In this document: piece after piece, positions 34,755 through 43,425 of the stretch
Layout of the letters: each line of letters opens with the position of its first letter
Position numbering within the stretch: position 1 is the stretch's first letter
From: Thermococcus thermotolerans
GTDB lineage: Archaea; Methanobacteriota_B; Thermococci; Thermococcales; Thermococcaceae
Length of the DNA stretch: 64,000 bases
Assembly (NCBI RefSeq): GCF_024707485.1
Contig: NZ_CP102602.1
Span: 992,001 to 1,056,000, forward strand
Direction: 5' to 3'
Made by a program: the position numbers and the translations under genes
Notes under the pieces: model-generated
The model's database searches: none
The model's input: the letters and a program-made list of their open reading frames with translations, nothing else
Told to the model about the DNA's origin: nothing

Positions 34755-36734
34755 TCACAGCACTAGCAGGGCAAGCACCACCACTGCCGTTATCATCGAA
34801 ACGAGGAAGAGGTCGTCCATTGAGAGGGACACTCCCGAGGACAGGACGGTGATGTTCCTGACCAGGCCCATCAGGGGCGCGAAGAATGCCTCGTCCAGGT
34901 ACCTGCTGGCGTGGCTGCGGAGCTCGTCGAGTGTAAAGGAGCGCTTTTTCTCCCTGCCTGTATAAACAAGACCCCTGGCAAGGAACAGGTAGACAGATAC
35001 GAAGGCCGAAAGAACTGCCCTTCCTGCGTTCCCCACTGCACTTCCGAGCCTGTAAACCTCCCCCATCTCCTCGAAGTACTGCTTGTAGTAGTCTTCTGAC
35101 CTGGCCCCGTATCTCTCTTCGGGTAGGAAGAGCGCGCCTGCGTTCCAGGGCTCTGCATTAGCTTTCTCGGGCCTGAGGACGAAGTATACTGCGACTGCGG
35201 CAAACGAAAGCGCAAGAAGCAGGGCAATGGGGGAGAAGTACCCAAAGCCCGTTGATACGGAGCCGGGTGTAACGGTTATGCCCCCTCCGTTCAGCGATAT
35301 TGTCAGCACGGGATAAACGAGGACCGGGAACACACCAACGGCGAAGGATGTCAGCGCGAGGATGCCCTCAGCAAGAAGCATTCCCGGGGGAACTTCTGCC
35401 ACTTTCTCTGTTCTGACCCTGGATTTGCCGCCGAAGGCCGAAGTGTAGAACTTGAGTGAGTAGGCAAGGGTCACTGCGCTCATGAAAACCGCAATCACGG
35501 AGCCAAAGACAAAGAGGCCGACTCCAGAGTAGTAGCCGGCCTGGTAAATCATCCACTTCGAGAGGAAGCCGCTGAAGAGTGGAACTCCTGCGAGGGAGAG
35601 TGCCCCCACAACCGTGAAGAGCGACGAGTATGGCATTGCCCTCCTCAAACCACCGAGCTCGTTGAGGTCAGATGTCCCCGCGGCGTACTCGAAGTTGCCG
35701 GATATAAGGAAGAGGAGCCCCTTGAACAGAGTGTGGTTGAAGGAGTGGAAGACTCCAGCGAGGAAGGCCAAGTAGGCCAGGTTTTCCATGCCCCTTGTCA
35801 GGAAGACCATCCCCATGCCCACAGCGAACCATATGTACCCCATCTGGCCGACGCTCGAATATGCAAGGAGCCTCTTTGCCCGGTTCTCCCTCAGGGCATA
35901 GAGGGTTCCCGACACCATGGTGATTATTCCAAGAGCGGCCAAGATGTACCCCACGCTCCCACTGCACGGAAGGGCGTTGCAGAGGAGTCTGACCAGGCCG
36001 TAAACGGCCATTTTCTCCATGGCGCCGGCCATCAGCGAAGCAACGTTGCTCGGGGCGGAGTCATAGGCATCCGCCACCCAGAACTGGAATGGGACGCTCC
36101 CAGACTTGGCCAGGAAGGTCACGAGGAACATCGCGTAGAGCAGCTTGAGCTGGGTGGGGGAGAGTGACGCTGCGACTTCTTTAAGCGTGGCGTAATCAAC
36201 GCTGAAGCTTCCAGTGGCGGAGTAGATTATGCCGAGGGCTATGAAGAGGGGCACGGTGTTGAAAACCTGCATGGTGAGGAGGTACTTTATTCCGGCGTCC
36301 TGCCTTCTCCAGCTCACGAAGACAAAGGAAGTCAGAGTCATCAACTCCCAGAAGAACACGAACCAGAGCAGGTCGGAGGCGAGTGCAACGAAGACCATCG
36401 AAATAATGAAGAAACCGTAGGCCAGCGTGTACGCAAAGGGCCTATCCCTATCCTTATGGAGTCCCATGTAAGGGATAGAATAGATCGACACAACGAGGCT
36501 CAGGAACGCTATTATGAACAGGAACGGGAGGGAGAGGCTGTCTATAACCACCGGCACCCCCAGAATGCTCTCCCGAACCGGGAGCCCACTGGAGAGGGCA
36601 CCAACCGCGACGCCGATGAGGGAAACCGACGCCAGTGCGGAGAGCACCCCAGAGGCCTTAACGCCCCTCTTAAACTCCCCAAACAGACCCGAAACCGCGG
36701 AGAGGGAGTAGAGCGCTATGGGAATTTCCATCAT
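34755..36734 (-). CDS. Proton-pumping NuoL/HyfB-like subunit
   Basis: A 659-residue protein with 14-16 helices, including WFVFFWELMTLTSFVFV (Glu), FLAKSGSVPFQFWVADAYDSAPS (Lys) and LLAYSSVGQMGYIW. Its length and C-terminal lateral region with a charged stretch near residues 510-610 fit HyfB/HycC type. One of two such subunits in the hydrogenase block, in addition to MnhD of the antiporter. Confidence 0.88.
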   Translation of the reverse strand: MMEIPIALYSLSAVSGLFGEFKRGVKASGVLSALASVSLIGVAVGALSSGLPVRESILGVPVVIDSLSLPFLFIIAFLSLVVSIYSIPYMGLHKDRDRPFAYTLAYGFFIISMVFVALASDLLWFVFFWELMTLTSFVFVSWRRQDAGIKYLLTMQVFNTVPLFIALGIIYSATGSFSVDYATLKEVAASLSPTQLKLLYAMFLVTFLAKSGSVPFQFWVADAYDSAPSNVASLMAGAMEKMAVYGLVRLLCNALPCSGSVGYILAALGIITMVSGTLYALRENRAKRLLAYSSVGQMGYIWFAVGMGMVFLTRGMENLAYLAFLAGVFHSFNHTLFKGLLFLISGNFEYAAGTSDLNELGGLRRAMPYSSLFTVVGALSLAGVPLFSGFLSKWMIYQAGYYSGVGLFVFGSVIAVFMSAVTLAYSLKFYTSAFGGKSRVRTEKVAEVPPGMLLAEGILALTSFAVGVFPVLVYPVLTISLNGGGITVTPGSVSTGFGYFSPIALLLALSFAAVAVYFVLRPEKANAEPWNAGALFLPEERYGARSEDYYKQYFEEMGEVYRLGSAVGNAGRAVLSAFVSVYLFLARGLVYTGREKKRSFTLDELRSHASRYLDEAFFAPLMGLVRNITVLSSGVSLSMDDLFLVSMITAVVVLALLVL

Positions 36735-36740
36735 GGCACA

Positions 36741-38192
36741 TCACCCCATGAACCCTATCTGAGTCACGAGCTTCACGCTGAGGAACGGGGCAACGATGGA
36801 CAAGACTATTAGGACTACGAGGACAAAGCGCATCAGAGGAGAAACTTCTGCACTCTCCTGGAGGGACTCACTGAACACCATCTTCTTTATCCACCCCAGG
36901 GAAACGGCGAGGAAAACCGTGGCATCGGCGAGGACGAGGAGGAGTGGAATCCAGCCGACCCAGCCGGTTATTGAAGAGGCGTTCATGAAGAGGTACGCCT
37001 TGCTGAAGAATAGGCCGAGCGGAGGAACCCCTGCCAGGCCAAGGAGTGCAAGGAACCAGCTGGCTCCAACGACGGGAGCGAGCTTACTGAGGCCCTTAAT
37101 CTTCTCCATGTCAAGCGTCCCGAAGGCGTAGCTGAACGTTCCTGCGGTGAGGAAGGCAAGACCCTTGACGAAAGCGTGATTGGCCAGCTGGAACATGGCC
37201 GCCTGGAGGCCGTAAGCCGAACCGAGCACGGCGTAGAGCACGCCGACGTACATTACCCCCGCCTCGGCTATCGTTGAGTACGCCAAAAGCCTCTTGGCAT
37301 CCCTCTGGAGGGGATAGTATAACATCGCCACGAGCAGGGTGAGGGACACGAAAACCAGCATGATGTAGAACGCCTCCTTTGGGAGAGGCTGCATGAACTG
37401 GGAGACTCTGGCGAGCAGGTAAACGCCCATCTCGACCATTGCCGCTCCGTGGAGGAAGGCCGAAGCAGGCGTTGGGGCGGCCATCGCATCTGGAAGCCAC
37501 GAGTAGAGGGGGAACTGGGCGCTCTTGGTGAAGGCCGCTATCATGATACCCACGAACACGAGGAGTTTCATACCTCCCTCAAGGCCTCCCAGCGCATACA
37601 GGCTGAGGTCGTGGAGCTTCAGGATGCCCACACCCACAGCGGTGTAGAGACCCACCATGGCACCGAAGTTCGGCACGAGCAGGGCCTTGTATGCGGCCCT
37701 CTCGGCTTTCGGGCTCTTATAGTACCCAACGACACCCCAACACGCTAAACCCATTATCTCGAAGAATATAAGCAGTTGAAGCGTCGTGGAGGAGTATATG
37801 AACGCCAGCGTGGCACCAACGAATATGACCATCCAAGCATAGAAGCGCCCTTTGTCTGAGTAAACAGGGTGCTGTTTGTTGTTCTCGCTCATGTAATCTA
37901 TAGCGTACGCCAGGAACAGCACGCCGGCCAGACTCACTACGAACCCGACGAGGACACTCATGGGGTCGATTATAACGCCGTAGACCTCGCCGAGGGAAGC
38001 CGTATCCAGGTAAACCACATGGTATGAACCGCCGGATGACAGGTATCCGATGGTCCCGGCGAGGTTGGCAAGGAAGGACGCGATGACGGTGATGATCATA
38101 AAGGCGTCGGCCTTCCTGCCGTCCAGCAGGAAGAGGAACGGGCCGAGAACCAGGGGTATAAGAAAAGAGAGTACAAACGGAAGGACCTCCAT
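36741..38192 (-). CDS. Second proton-pumping NuoL/M/N-like subunit (HyfF/MrpD-like)
   Basis: A 483-residue membrane protein with about 14 helices: LIFFEIMGLACWGVVGYY, FTKSAQFPLYSWLPDAMAAPTPASAF and LLAYSTIAEAGVMY are antiporter-type channel features. ATG at 38192 gives the family start MEVLPFVLSF; the longer frame begins inside the gap and is rejected. It ends six bases before the next subunit. Confidence 0.88.
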   Translation of the reverse strand: MEVLPFVLSFLIPLVLGPFLFLLDGRKADAFMIITVIASFLANLAGTIGYLSSGGSYHVVYLDTASLGEVYGVIIDPMSVLVGFVVSLAGVLFLAYAIDYMSENNKQHPVYSDKGRFYAWMVIFVGATLAFIYSSTTLQLLIFFEIMGLACWGVVGYYKSPKAERAAYKALLVPNFGAMVGLYTAVGVGILKLHDLSLYALGGLEGGMKLLVFVGIMIAAFTKSAQFPLYSWLPDAMAAPTPASAFLHGAAMVEMGVYLLARVSQFMQPLPKEAFYIMLVFVSLTLLVAMLYYPLQRDAKRLLAYSTIAEAGVMYVGVLYAVLGSAYGLQAAMFQLANHAFVKGLAFLTAGTFSYAFGTLDMEKIKGLSKLAPVVGASWFLALLGLAGVPPLGLFFSKAYLFMNASSITGWVGWIPLLLVLADATVFLAVSLGWIKKMVFSESLQESAEVSPLMRFVLVVLIVLSIVAPFLSVKLVTQIGFMG

Positions 38193-38205
38193 TTCAGCAC
38201 CCCCC

Positions 38206-38703
38206 TCATCTGATGATGTACGCCTCAAGGACGTTTGTTCTGTCCCCGATGTCCTTAAGCTCGGCGACTATCTTTCCTTCCCTTGCCCACAGCACGTCGT
38301 TTATATCACCGTACTTGAGGGCCTCGGTCGGACAGGCGGAGACACATGCCGGCATCCTGCCGTCGGCTCTCCTGTGGGCGCAGAGGTCGCACTTGTCCAT
38401 GATCTTGTTGTACTCGTCGATCTTTGGAATGCCGAACGGACACGCCAGGCCGCACATGAGACAGCCGATACACTTGAGGGGGTCGAGAACAACAGCACCG
38501 TCCTCGTCCTTGGAGAGGGCATTGACCGGACAGGCCTCCATACACGGTGCCTTTTCACAGTGGCGGCAGTTGAAGGCGACGCTGGTGAGGTCGGGGAACT
38601 CAAACACCCTTATCCTTGCTTCGCCGTGCTCCATCTCACAGGCGACTTCACAGGCCTTACAGGCAATGCAGCGCTTAAAATCGATAAATATCTTCTTGCT
38701 CAT
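38206..38703 (-). CDS. Four-cluster ferredoxin electron-transfer subunit (HycB/FdhB type)
   Basis: A 165-residue protein with four cysteine groups: CIACKACEVAC, CRHCEKAPCMEACP, CIGCLMCGLACP and CDLCAHR..CVSACP, the DMSO-reductase beta pattern. It carries electrons from the pterin subunit encoded next to it to the hydrogenase ferredoxin. Starts five bases after the FdhA-like stop. Confidence 0.93.
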   Translation of the reverse strand: MSKKIFIDFKRCIACKACEVACEMEHGEARIRVFEFPDLTSVAFNCRHCEKAPCMEACPVNALSKDEDGAVVLDPLKCIGCLMCGLACPFGIPKIDEYNKIMDKCDLCAHRRADGRMPACVSACPTEALKYGDINDVLWAREGKIVAELKDIGDRTNVLEAYIIR

Positions 38704-38708
38704 CTAAA

Positions 38709-40772
38709 TCACCCCTCAACCTTGGAGATCCTACAGGCGGCCGCCTTCAGTTCGGGCATCTTCGCGTACTCGTCCAGCGCGTCCTTGGTGAGGTAGTTGA
38801 AGTCCCAGTGCCACGGTGCGGCAACGACGCCCTCCCTGATGTGCGGTGTGACTCTAGCCTTGAAGACGAGCGCCCCGCGCCTGGTCTCGACCCTCACGAG
38901 GTCGCCGTCCTTTATGCCGAGCCTCTTCGCGTCGTTCTCGTTGATCTCAATGTACTCCTCCGGCCACCTCTTGCTCAGGCTCTTGCTCCTGTGGCTCATG
39001 GTTCCGGTGTGGAAGTGGCCAACGAGCCTGTAGTTGGTGAGCCAGAAGGGATACTCCTCATCGGGAACCTCTCCGGGCTCCTTGTACTCAACAGGTATGA
39101 GTTGGGCCTTCCCGCTGGGCGTGAGGAACCCGTCAACAAAGAGCCTCGGGGTCTCTGTCTCCTCGTCGGGACATGGTATCATACAGCCGGAGAGCTTGTT
39201 CTTGAGCCTCTCGGGGGTCGCACCCGTGAGGAAGGGTATGGTTCTGTTGATCTCCCTCAAGACGTCGTCAACGTCTGAGTAATTGAAGTACTCACCGAGA
39301 CCCAGCTCCCTCGCGAGCATAACAAGGATCTCCCAGTCAGGCTTTGCCTCTCCCGGTGCGTCAGCAGCCTTAAAGCTCCTCTGCACCCTTCTCTCGAAGC
39401 TTATAGCGGTTCCATCCTTCTCAAACCATGCAGCCGCTGGAAGTACTATGTCGGCGTATTTCGCGGTCTCAGTAAGGAAGATATCCTGGACGACGAGGAA
39501 CTCGATGTTCTTAAAGGCTTCCTCAGCCTTCTTGAGGTTCGGAAGGGCCCTGGCAGGGTTGGTTCCCATGACGTAGAGGGCCTTGAGCTTGCCCTCAAGG
39601 ATTGCGTCAATCATCTCAACGTAGGTGATTCCAGGCTTCTCCGGGATCTTGAAGCCCCATGCCTCCTCGATTCTCCTCTTGTGCTCCTCGGCGTGGAGCG
39701 GGAATCTTCCTGGCAGTTCGTGTGGCCCAACGCCCATGAGGCCAGCGCCCATACCGTTGTGGGCACCGGGTATAGCTCCAGACATAACGCCCTCCTTTCC
39801 AAAGTAGCCGCAGAGAACCATCATCTCGGTAATGGCCATGACGGTCCTCGTTCCGTTGGCGTGCTGGTTCACACCCTCGTTCGTCAGCAGGGCGGCGGTT
39901 CCAGCCGTTGCAAAAGTGATTGCGGCCTTCCTTATGAGCTCGGCCGGAACACCGCTGACCTTTTCAGCCCACTCGGGGGTGTACTTTTTGATGGTCTTGG
40001 CGAGCTCCTCAAAGCCTTCCGTGCGCTCCGCCACGAAGTCCTTATCGTAGAGCTCCTCGGTGATTATGACGTTGAGCATAGCCAAGGCAACGGCAAGGTC
40101 AGTTCCTGGATAGGGTTGTATGTGTATGTCCGCGTACTTCGCGGTCTTTGTCTTCCTCGGGTCAACGACGATTAGCTTGGCACCGTTGTCGAGGATTGCC
40201 TTCTCAATGTACTGGCCGAAGAAGACCGGGTTGGTCGCAGCCGGATTGTATCCCCAAAGAACGATAACCTTGGCCTTGAGGATGTCCTCGAAGGGATTCG
40301 TGAGTCCAGGGTGTCCAAGAACCATCCCCTTACCTGCAACTGAAGTTGACTGACACATCCTGCATACATACTCGACGTTGTTGGTTCCCAGAGCCCTCGC
40401 CAGCTTCTGGAGAACGTAGTTCTCCTCTATGGAGCACCTTTCACTTCCAAGAAAAGCGAGAGCCTCCGGGCCGTACTTCTCCTTGAGCTCCCTGAGCTTT
40501 CCGGCGATTTCTTTAATAGCTTCCTCCCAGCTTATCTCCACAAACTTGCCCTCGCCCCTCTCGCCAACTCTTTTAAGGGGCCTCTTAAGCCTGTCTGGGT
40601 GCCTGAGGTACTGGAAGGCAGCGACACCTTTCGGACAGAGCTTGCCGTGGTTTCTAGTCTCGTGGTCGTAGTCAAACTCAATCTTCTTTGGATACCCGTT
40701 GACGTTCACTATGTAGAACCTACAGCCGACGGAACACCACGGGCAGACCACTGGCACGAGCTTCTCTGCCAT
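38709..40772 (-). CDS. Bis-MGD Mo/W oxidoreductase, formate dehydrogenase alpha-like
   Basis: A 687-residue protein with the N-terminal [4Fe-4S] motif CPWCSVGC..LCPKG (about 10-49) and four MPT-binding domains. The metal ligand is Cys140 in VCRMCQSTSVAG, at the position of E. coli FdhF Sec140. Two formate-site residues differ by eye alignment: the His after it is Gln141, and the Arg of VRGQNN is Pro335 in IPGAHNGMG. Its operon (ferredoxin, membrane hydrogenase, Mnh, mobA) is the formate-hydrogenlyase type, so formate is the default call but uncertain. ATG at 40772 follows GGTGGTG; the upstream GTG is rejected. Confidence 0.8.
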   Translation of the reverse strand: MAEKLVPVVCPWCSVGCRFYIVNVNGYPKKIEFDYDHETRNHGKLCPKGVAAFQYLRHPDRLKRPLKRVGERGEGKFVEISWEEAIKEIAGKLRELKEKYGPEALAFLGSERCSIEENYVLQKLARALGTNNVEYVCRMCQSTSVAGKGMVLGHPGLTNPFEDILKAKVIVLWGYNPAATNPVFFGQYIEKAILDNGAKLIVVDPRKTKTAKYADIHIQPYPGTDLAVALAMLNVIITEELYDKDFVAERTEGFEELAKTIKKYTPEWAEKVSGVPAELIRKAAITFATAGTAALLTNEGVNQHANGTRTVMAITEMMVLCGYFGKEGVMSGAIPGAHNGMGAGLMGVGPHELPGRFPLHAEEHKRRIEEAWGFKIPEKPGITYVEMIDAILEGKLKALYVMGTNPARALPNLKKAEEAFKNIEFLVVQDIFLTETAKYADIVLPAAAWFEKDGTAISFERRVQRSFKAADAPGEAKPDWEILVMLARELGLGEYFNYSDVDDVLREINRTIPFLTGATPERLKNKLSGCMIPCPDEETETPRLFVDGFLTPSGKAQLIPVEYKEPGEVPDEEYPFWLTNYRLVGHFHTGTMSHRSKSLSKRWPEEYIEINENDAKRLGIKDGDLVRVETRRGALVFKARVTPHIREGVVAAPWHWDFNYLTKDALDEYAKMPELKAAACRISKVEG

Positions 40773-40791
40773 ACCCACCACCAGCCCGATG

Positions 40792-40805
40792 ACTGACTAG
40801 TCAGT
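40792..40805 (-). promoter_or_regulatory. Perfect palindrome, probable TetR-family operator
   Basis: ACTGACTAGTCAGT is a perfect 14-bp palindrome, of the TGACTGACTAGTCA type bound by AcrR/TetR regulators. It lies 20-33 bp upstream of the FdhA-like start codon and directly downstream of the predicted transcription start, where a bound repressor would block transcription. Confidence 0.65.
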
Positions 40806-40832
40806 TTATTCGAACGGTTTCAGCATGAATCA

Positions 40833-40840
40833 TTTAAATA
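40833..40840 (-). promoter_or_regulatory. TATA box of the FdhA/hydrogenase operon
   Basis: TATTTAAA (minus strand) with a purine/A-rich BRE-like GGGAAAATT just upstream. Expected transcription start is about 40810, 38 nt before the ATG at 40772 and next to the palindrome at 40792-40805. Confidence 0.6.
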
Positions 40841-41181
40841 ATTTTCCCTAACCTTATGTCCGGCGGGAGATTTGATTTTTAATGTAATTTTATGACCATT
40901 TGGTCAATTAATAACAAAAATTACACATTTTCCCAAATCCGGGAAATCATAGTGTTCAGACGACCGTGATAATGCTAAAATCCGTAATATCACACGAATA
41001 TTCATGTACAATCCGAACCTTCCATATCGAAGGACAACAGTGGACATAGTTCAGTAAATTAAACCTCTAAACAAAAGTTCGAGATGTAAATACAATAGTA
41101 TACACTGCCCCGGGCTTTTCACATCCTAGCAAAAAAATTTCGAAAAAATTTGAAAATACGAAATATCAAACATGAAAACAA

Positions 41182-41733
41182 TTAGTTTCTCAAGCTTCTC
41201 TCTATCAAGCGGATAATTTCCGAAACATAATCGACATCTGGTGCGCAAGAATAACCCGCAAAGATAAGCCTGGAGAGCAGGGCCCCGTAAAAAGCCTTGA
41301 ACACGACCACAGCAGTACGCTCATCAACCCCAGCAAGCTCCGCTATTTTCTTTGCACCCTTTGAGATGGCCTCTGTGCAGAACGTCCTGTGTATCTCCTC
41401 AACCTCCCTGATCCTGTTTTTGGCCGCGAGGGTATAGAAAAAGAGCGACCTAAGCACCGGATCGCAGTAGTATCGTATGTACGCGTTGGCGATGCTCTCA
41501 AGGAACTCCCTCAGACTGCCGTGATCCTTCTCAAGCTCCTCCCTTATGGCAGAGTACGGGAGGGACTCAAGGGCCACGATTTTTATGAGCTCCTCTTTGC
41601 TCCGGAAGTGGTTGTAGAATGTACCCTTTGCGACACCTGCCTTCTCAACTATCTCGTCCACGGTGGTCTCATCGTATCCCTTTTCAGCAAAAAGCTTTTC
41701 TGAGGCCTTTAAAATCTTCTCCCTGGTGTCCAT
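41182..41733 (-). CDS. TetR/AcrR-family transcriptional regulator
   Basis: A 183-residue regulator. The N-terminal helix-turn-helix is typical: REKILKASEKLFAEKGYDETTVDEIVEKAGVAKGTFYNHFRSKEEL, here cited in parts (residues 3-48). The C-terminal ligand domain is all-helical and contains two cysteines that might report redox state. It is encoded on the same strand 410 bp upstream of the FdhA-like operon and divergent from hypC. The palindromes ahead of that operon make it the likely repressor. TetR regulators are uncommon in Thermococcales. ATG at 41733 is chosen over upstream GTG codons for family fit. Confidence 0.85.
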   Translation of the reverse strand: MDTREKILKASEKLFAEKGYDETTVDEIVEKAGVAKGTFYNHFRSKEELIKIVALESLPYSAIREELEKDHGSLREFLESIANAYIRYYCDPVLRSLFFYTLAAKNRIREVEEIHRTFCTEAISKGAKKIAELAGVDERTAVVVFKAFYGALLSRLIFAGYSCAPDVDYVSEIIRLIERSLRN

Positions 41734-41835
41734 AGCCCGCACTCTCCACACACCACTGGACGCGGTTTATACAGCGTAATTAAAAAGGTTACGGCGCGAT
41801 AGAACAAAAAAGAACATCCTCTGGATGGCCGACCC

Positions 41836-41860
41836 GTGGAGCCGCTTTAGCTGTCTCCAC
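41836..41860. promoter_or_regulatory. Inverted repeat between tetR and hypC
   Basis: GTGGAG-N13-CTCCAC lies in the 250-bp gap between the divergent tetR and hypC genes. It does not resemble the palindrome at the FdhA operon. It could be a stem-loop or an operator; the rest of the gap shows only the hypC TATA box TTTAAAAAG at 41942-41950. Confidence 0.3.
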
Positions 41861-41982
41861 CCTGTTGCACTTGTGGTTATCATTTTTGTCCAGTTAATTC
41901 CTTAAACCAAACGAAATGAAAGAATCCAGTGTCATGCAACATTTAAAAAGACCCGGGTAGAGGTAAGGGTAGGTGACACAAA

Positions 41983-42228
41983 ATGTGCTTGGCTGTTCCG
42001 GCGAAGGTACTCGAAATAAAGGGAAACGTCGCGATAGTCGATTTCGGCGGCGTTAAGAGAGAAGCGCGCCTTGACCTGCTCCCTGACGTTGAAGTTGGCG
42101 ATTACGTCATAGTGCACACGGGATTTGCGATAGAAAAGCTGGACGAGGAAAGGGCGAGGGAGATACTCGAAGCGTGGGACGAGGTCTTCAGGATAACCAG
42201 GGGTGAGGAGCTCCCGGGAGGGAACTGA
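41983..42228 (+). CDS. hypC: Hydrogenase maturation protein HypC
   Basis: An 81-residue OB-fold chaperone beginning Met-Cys-Leu-Ala-Val-Pro, where Cys2 holds the Fe(CN)2CO intermediate and large-subunit Cys. The rest (VGDYVIVHTGFAI) fits the family. Preceded by TATA at 41942 and GGTGAC. It forms a complex with HypD, the next gene, one base after its stop. Confidence 0.95.
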   Translation: MCLAVPAKVLEIKGNVAIVDFGGVKREARLDLLPDVEVGDYVIVHTGFAIEKLDEERAREILEAWDEVFRITRGEELPGGN

Positions 42229-42229
42229 G

Positions 42230-43333
42230 ATGCTGGAGAAGTTCAAGGACAGGGAGCTCGCCCAGAGGATAGTCAGACAGATACACGAAGAGGCGAAGGG
42301 CCTCGACGAGCTCCGCTTCATGCACGTCTGCGGAACCCACGAAGACACGGTGACCCGCTCCGGAATCCGCTCGCTTTTACCCGAGAACATCAAGATAGTC
42401 AGCGGTCCGGGCTGTCCCGTCTGTATAACCCCTGTCGAGGACATAGTGAAGATGCAGGAGATAATGAGGCAGGCCTACGCCGAGGGAGACAGGATAATCC
42501 TCACCACCTTTGGAGACATGTATAAGATCCCGACCCCAAGGGGTAGCTTCGCTGACTTAAGGAGCGAGGGCTACGATGTCAGGGTCGTCTATTCGATCTT
42601 CGATGCATACAAAATAGCCAAGGAAAACCCCGACAGGACGGTCGTGCACTTCTCACCGGGCTTCGAGACGACCACAGCCCCGGCCGCGGGAATGCTCAAC
42701 GCCGTTGCCGAGGAAGGGCTGGAAAACTTCAAAATATACTCTGTCCACCGCTTAACTCCCCCGGCCGTTGAGGTGCTTGTAAAGCAGGGGACAAGATTCC
42801 ACGGCCTCATCGACCCCGGCCACGTCTCCACAATAATCGGCGTGAAGGGATGGGAGTACATAACGACCGACTACGGCATACCCCAGGTCATAGCCGGCTT
42901 CGAGCCGGTTGACATGCTGTTGGCCATACTTCTCCTGGTCAGGATGGTCAAGAACGGGGAGGTCAAGATAATAAACGAGTACACGAGGGTTGTCAAATAC
43001 GAGGGCAACGTTGTCGCTCAAAAGCTCATAGACAAGTTCTTTGAAGTTAAAGACGCCAGGTGGCGCGCACTCGGCGTCATGCCCAGGAGCGGTCTTGAGC
43101 TGAGGAAGGAGTGGAAAGACCTGGAGATAAGGACATACTACGACCCCGAGGTTCCAAAGCTGCCCGACCTCGAAAAGGGATGCCTCTGCGGTGCGATACT
43201 GCGGGGCTTGGCTCTGCCCCCCCAGTGCCCACACTTCGGCAAGACGTGCACGCCGAGGAGTCCAATAGGGCCATGTATGGTCTCTTACGAAGGAACCTGC
43301 AGCATTTTCTACAAGTACGGGGCTTTATTCTAA
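42230..43333 (+). CDS. hypD: Hydrogenase maturation protein HypD
   Basis: A 367-residue Fe-S protein that assembles Fe(CN)2CO. Visible elements are HVCGTHEDTV near residue 33, GPGCPVCITP near residue 62, and the C-terminal [4Fe-4S] region CLCGAILRG..CPHFGKTCTP..GPCMVSYEGTC. ATG at 42230 is one base after the hypC stop; a codon 27 nt upstream lies inside hypC and is rejected. Confidence 0.95.
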   Translation: MLEKFKDRELAQRIVRQIHEEAKGLDELRFMHVCGTHEDTVTRSGIRSLLPENIKIVSGPGCPVCITPVEDIVKMQEIMRQAYAEGDRIILTTFGDMYKIPTPRGSFADLRSEGYDVRVVYSIFDAYKIAKENPDRTVVHFSPGFETTTAPAAGMLNAVAEEGLENFKIYSVHRLTPPAVEVLVKQGTRFHGLIDPGHVSTIIGVKGWEYITTDYGIPQVIAGFEPVDMLLAILLLVRMVKNGEVKIINEYTRVVKYEGNVVAQKLIDKFFEVKDARWRALGVMPRSGLELRKEWKDLEIRTYYDPEVPKLPDLEKGCLCGAILRGLALPPQCPHFGKTCTPRSPIGPCMVSYEGTCSIFYKYGALF

Positions 43334-43359
43334 CACCAAAGGTTAAAAACTCCCCTCCC

Positions 43360-43376
43360 GTTTTCAACTTTTGGTT
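43360..43376 (+). promoter_or_regulatory. SurR operator upstream of hypF
   Basis: GTT-TTC-AAC-TTTTG-GTT fits the extended SurR site GTT-N3-AAC-N5-GTT exactly. A further core, GTT-AAA-AAC, lies at 43342-43350. The hypF TATA box CTATAAAGG follows at about 43385-43392, so SurR would bind just upstream of it, the activating position described for hydrogenase genes in the absence of sulfur. Confidence 0.75.
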
Positions 43377-43425
43377 TTAGAAACCTATAAAGGCCCAGAT
43401 TACCAAGAAGGAACCGGTGAGAGGA

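Larger units (their letters stand above)
40773..41181. promoter_or_regulatory. AT-rich control region between tetR and the FdhA operon
   Basis: About 400 bp, clearly richer in A+T than the rest of the window and without a plausible gene. Besides the fdhA promoter and palindrome described separately, it has TGACCA-N2-TGGTCA at 40893-40906 and TTTCCC-N6-GGGAAA at 40929-40946. The first has the shape of a TetR-family operator. The distal half towards tetR shows only A/T runs. Confidence 0.5.
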
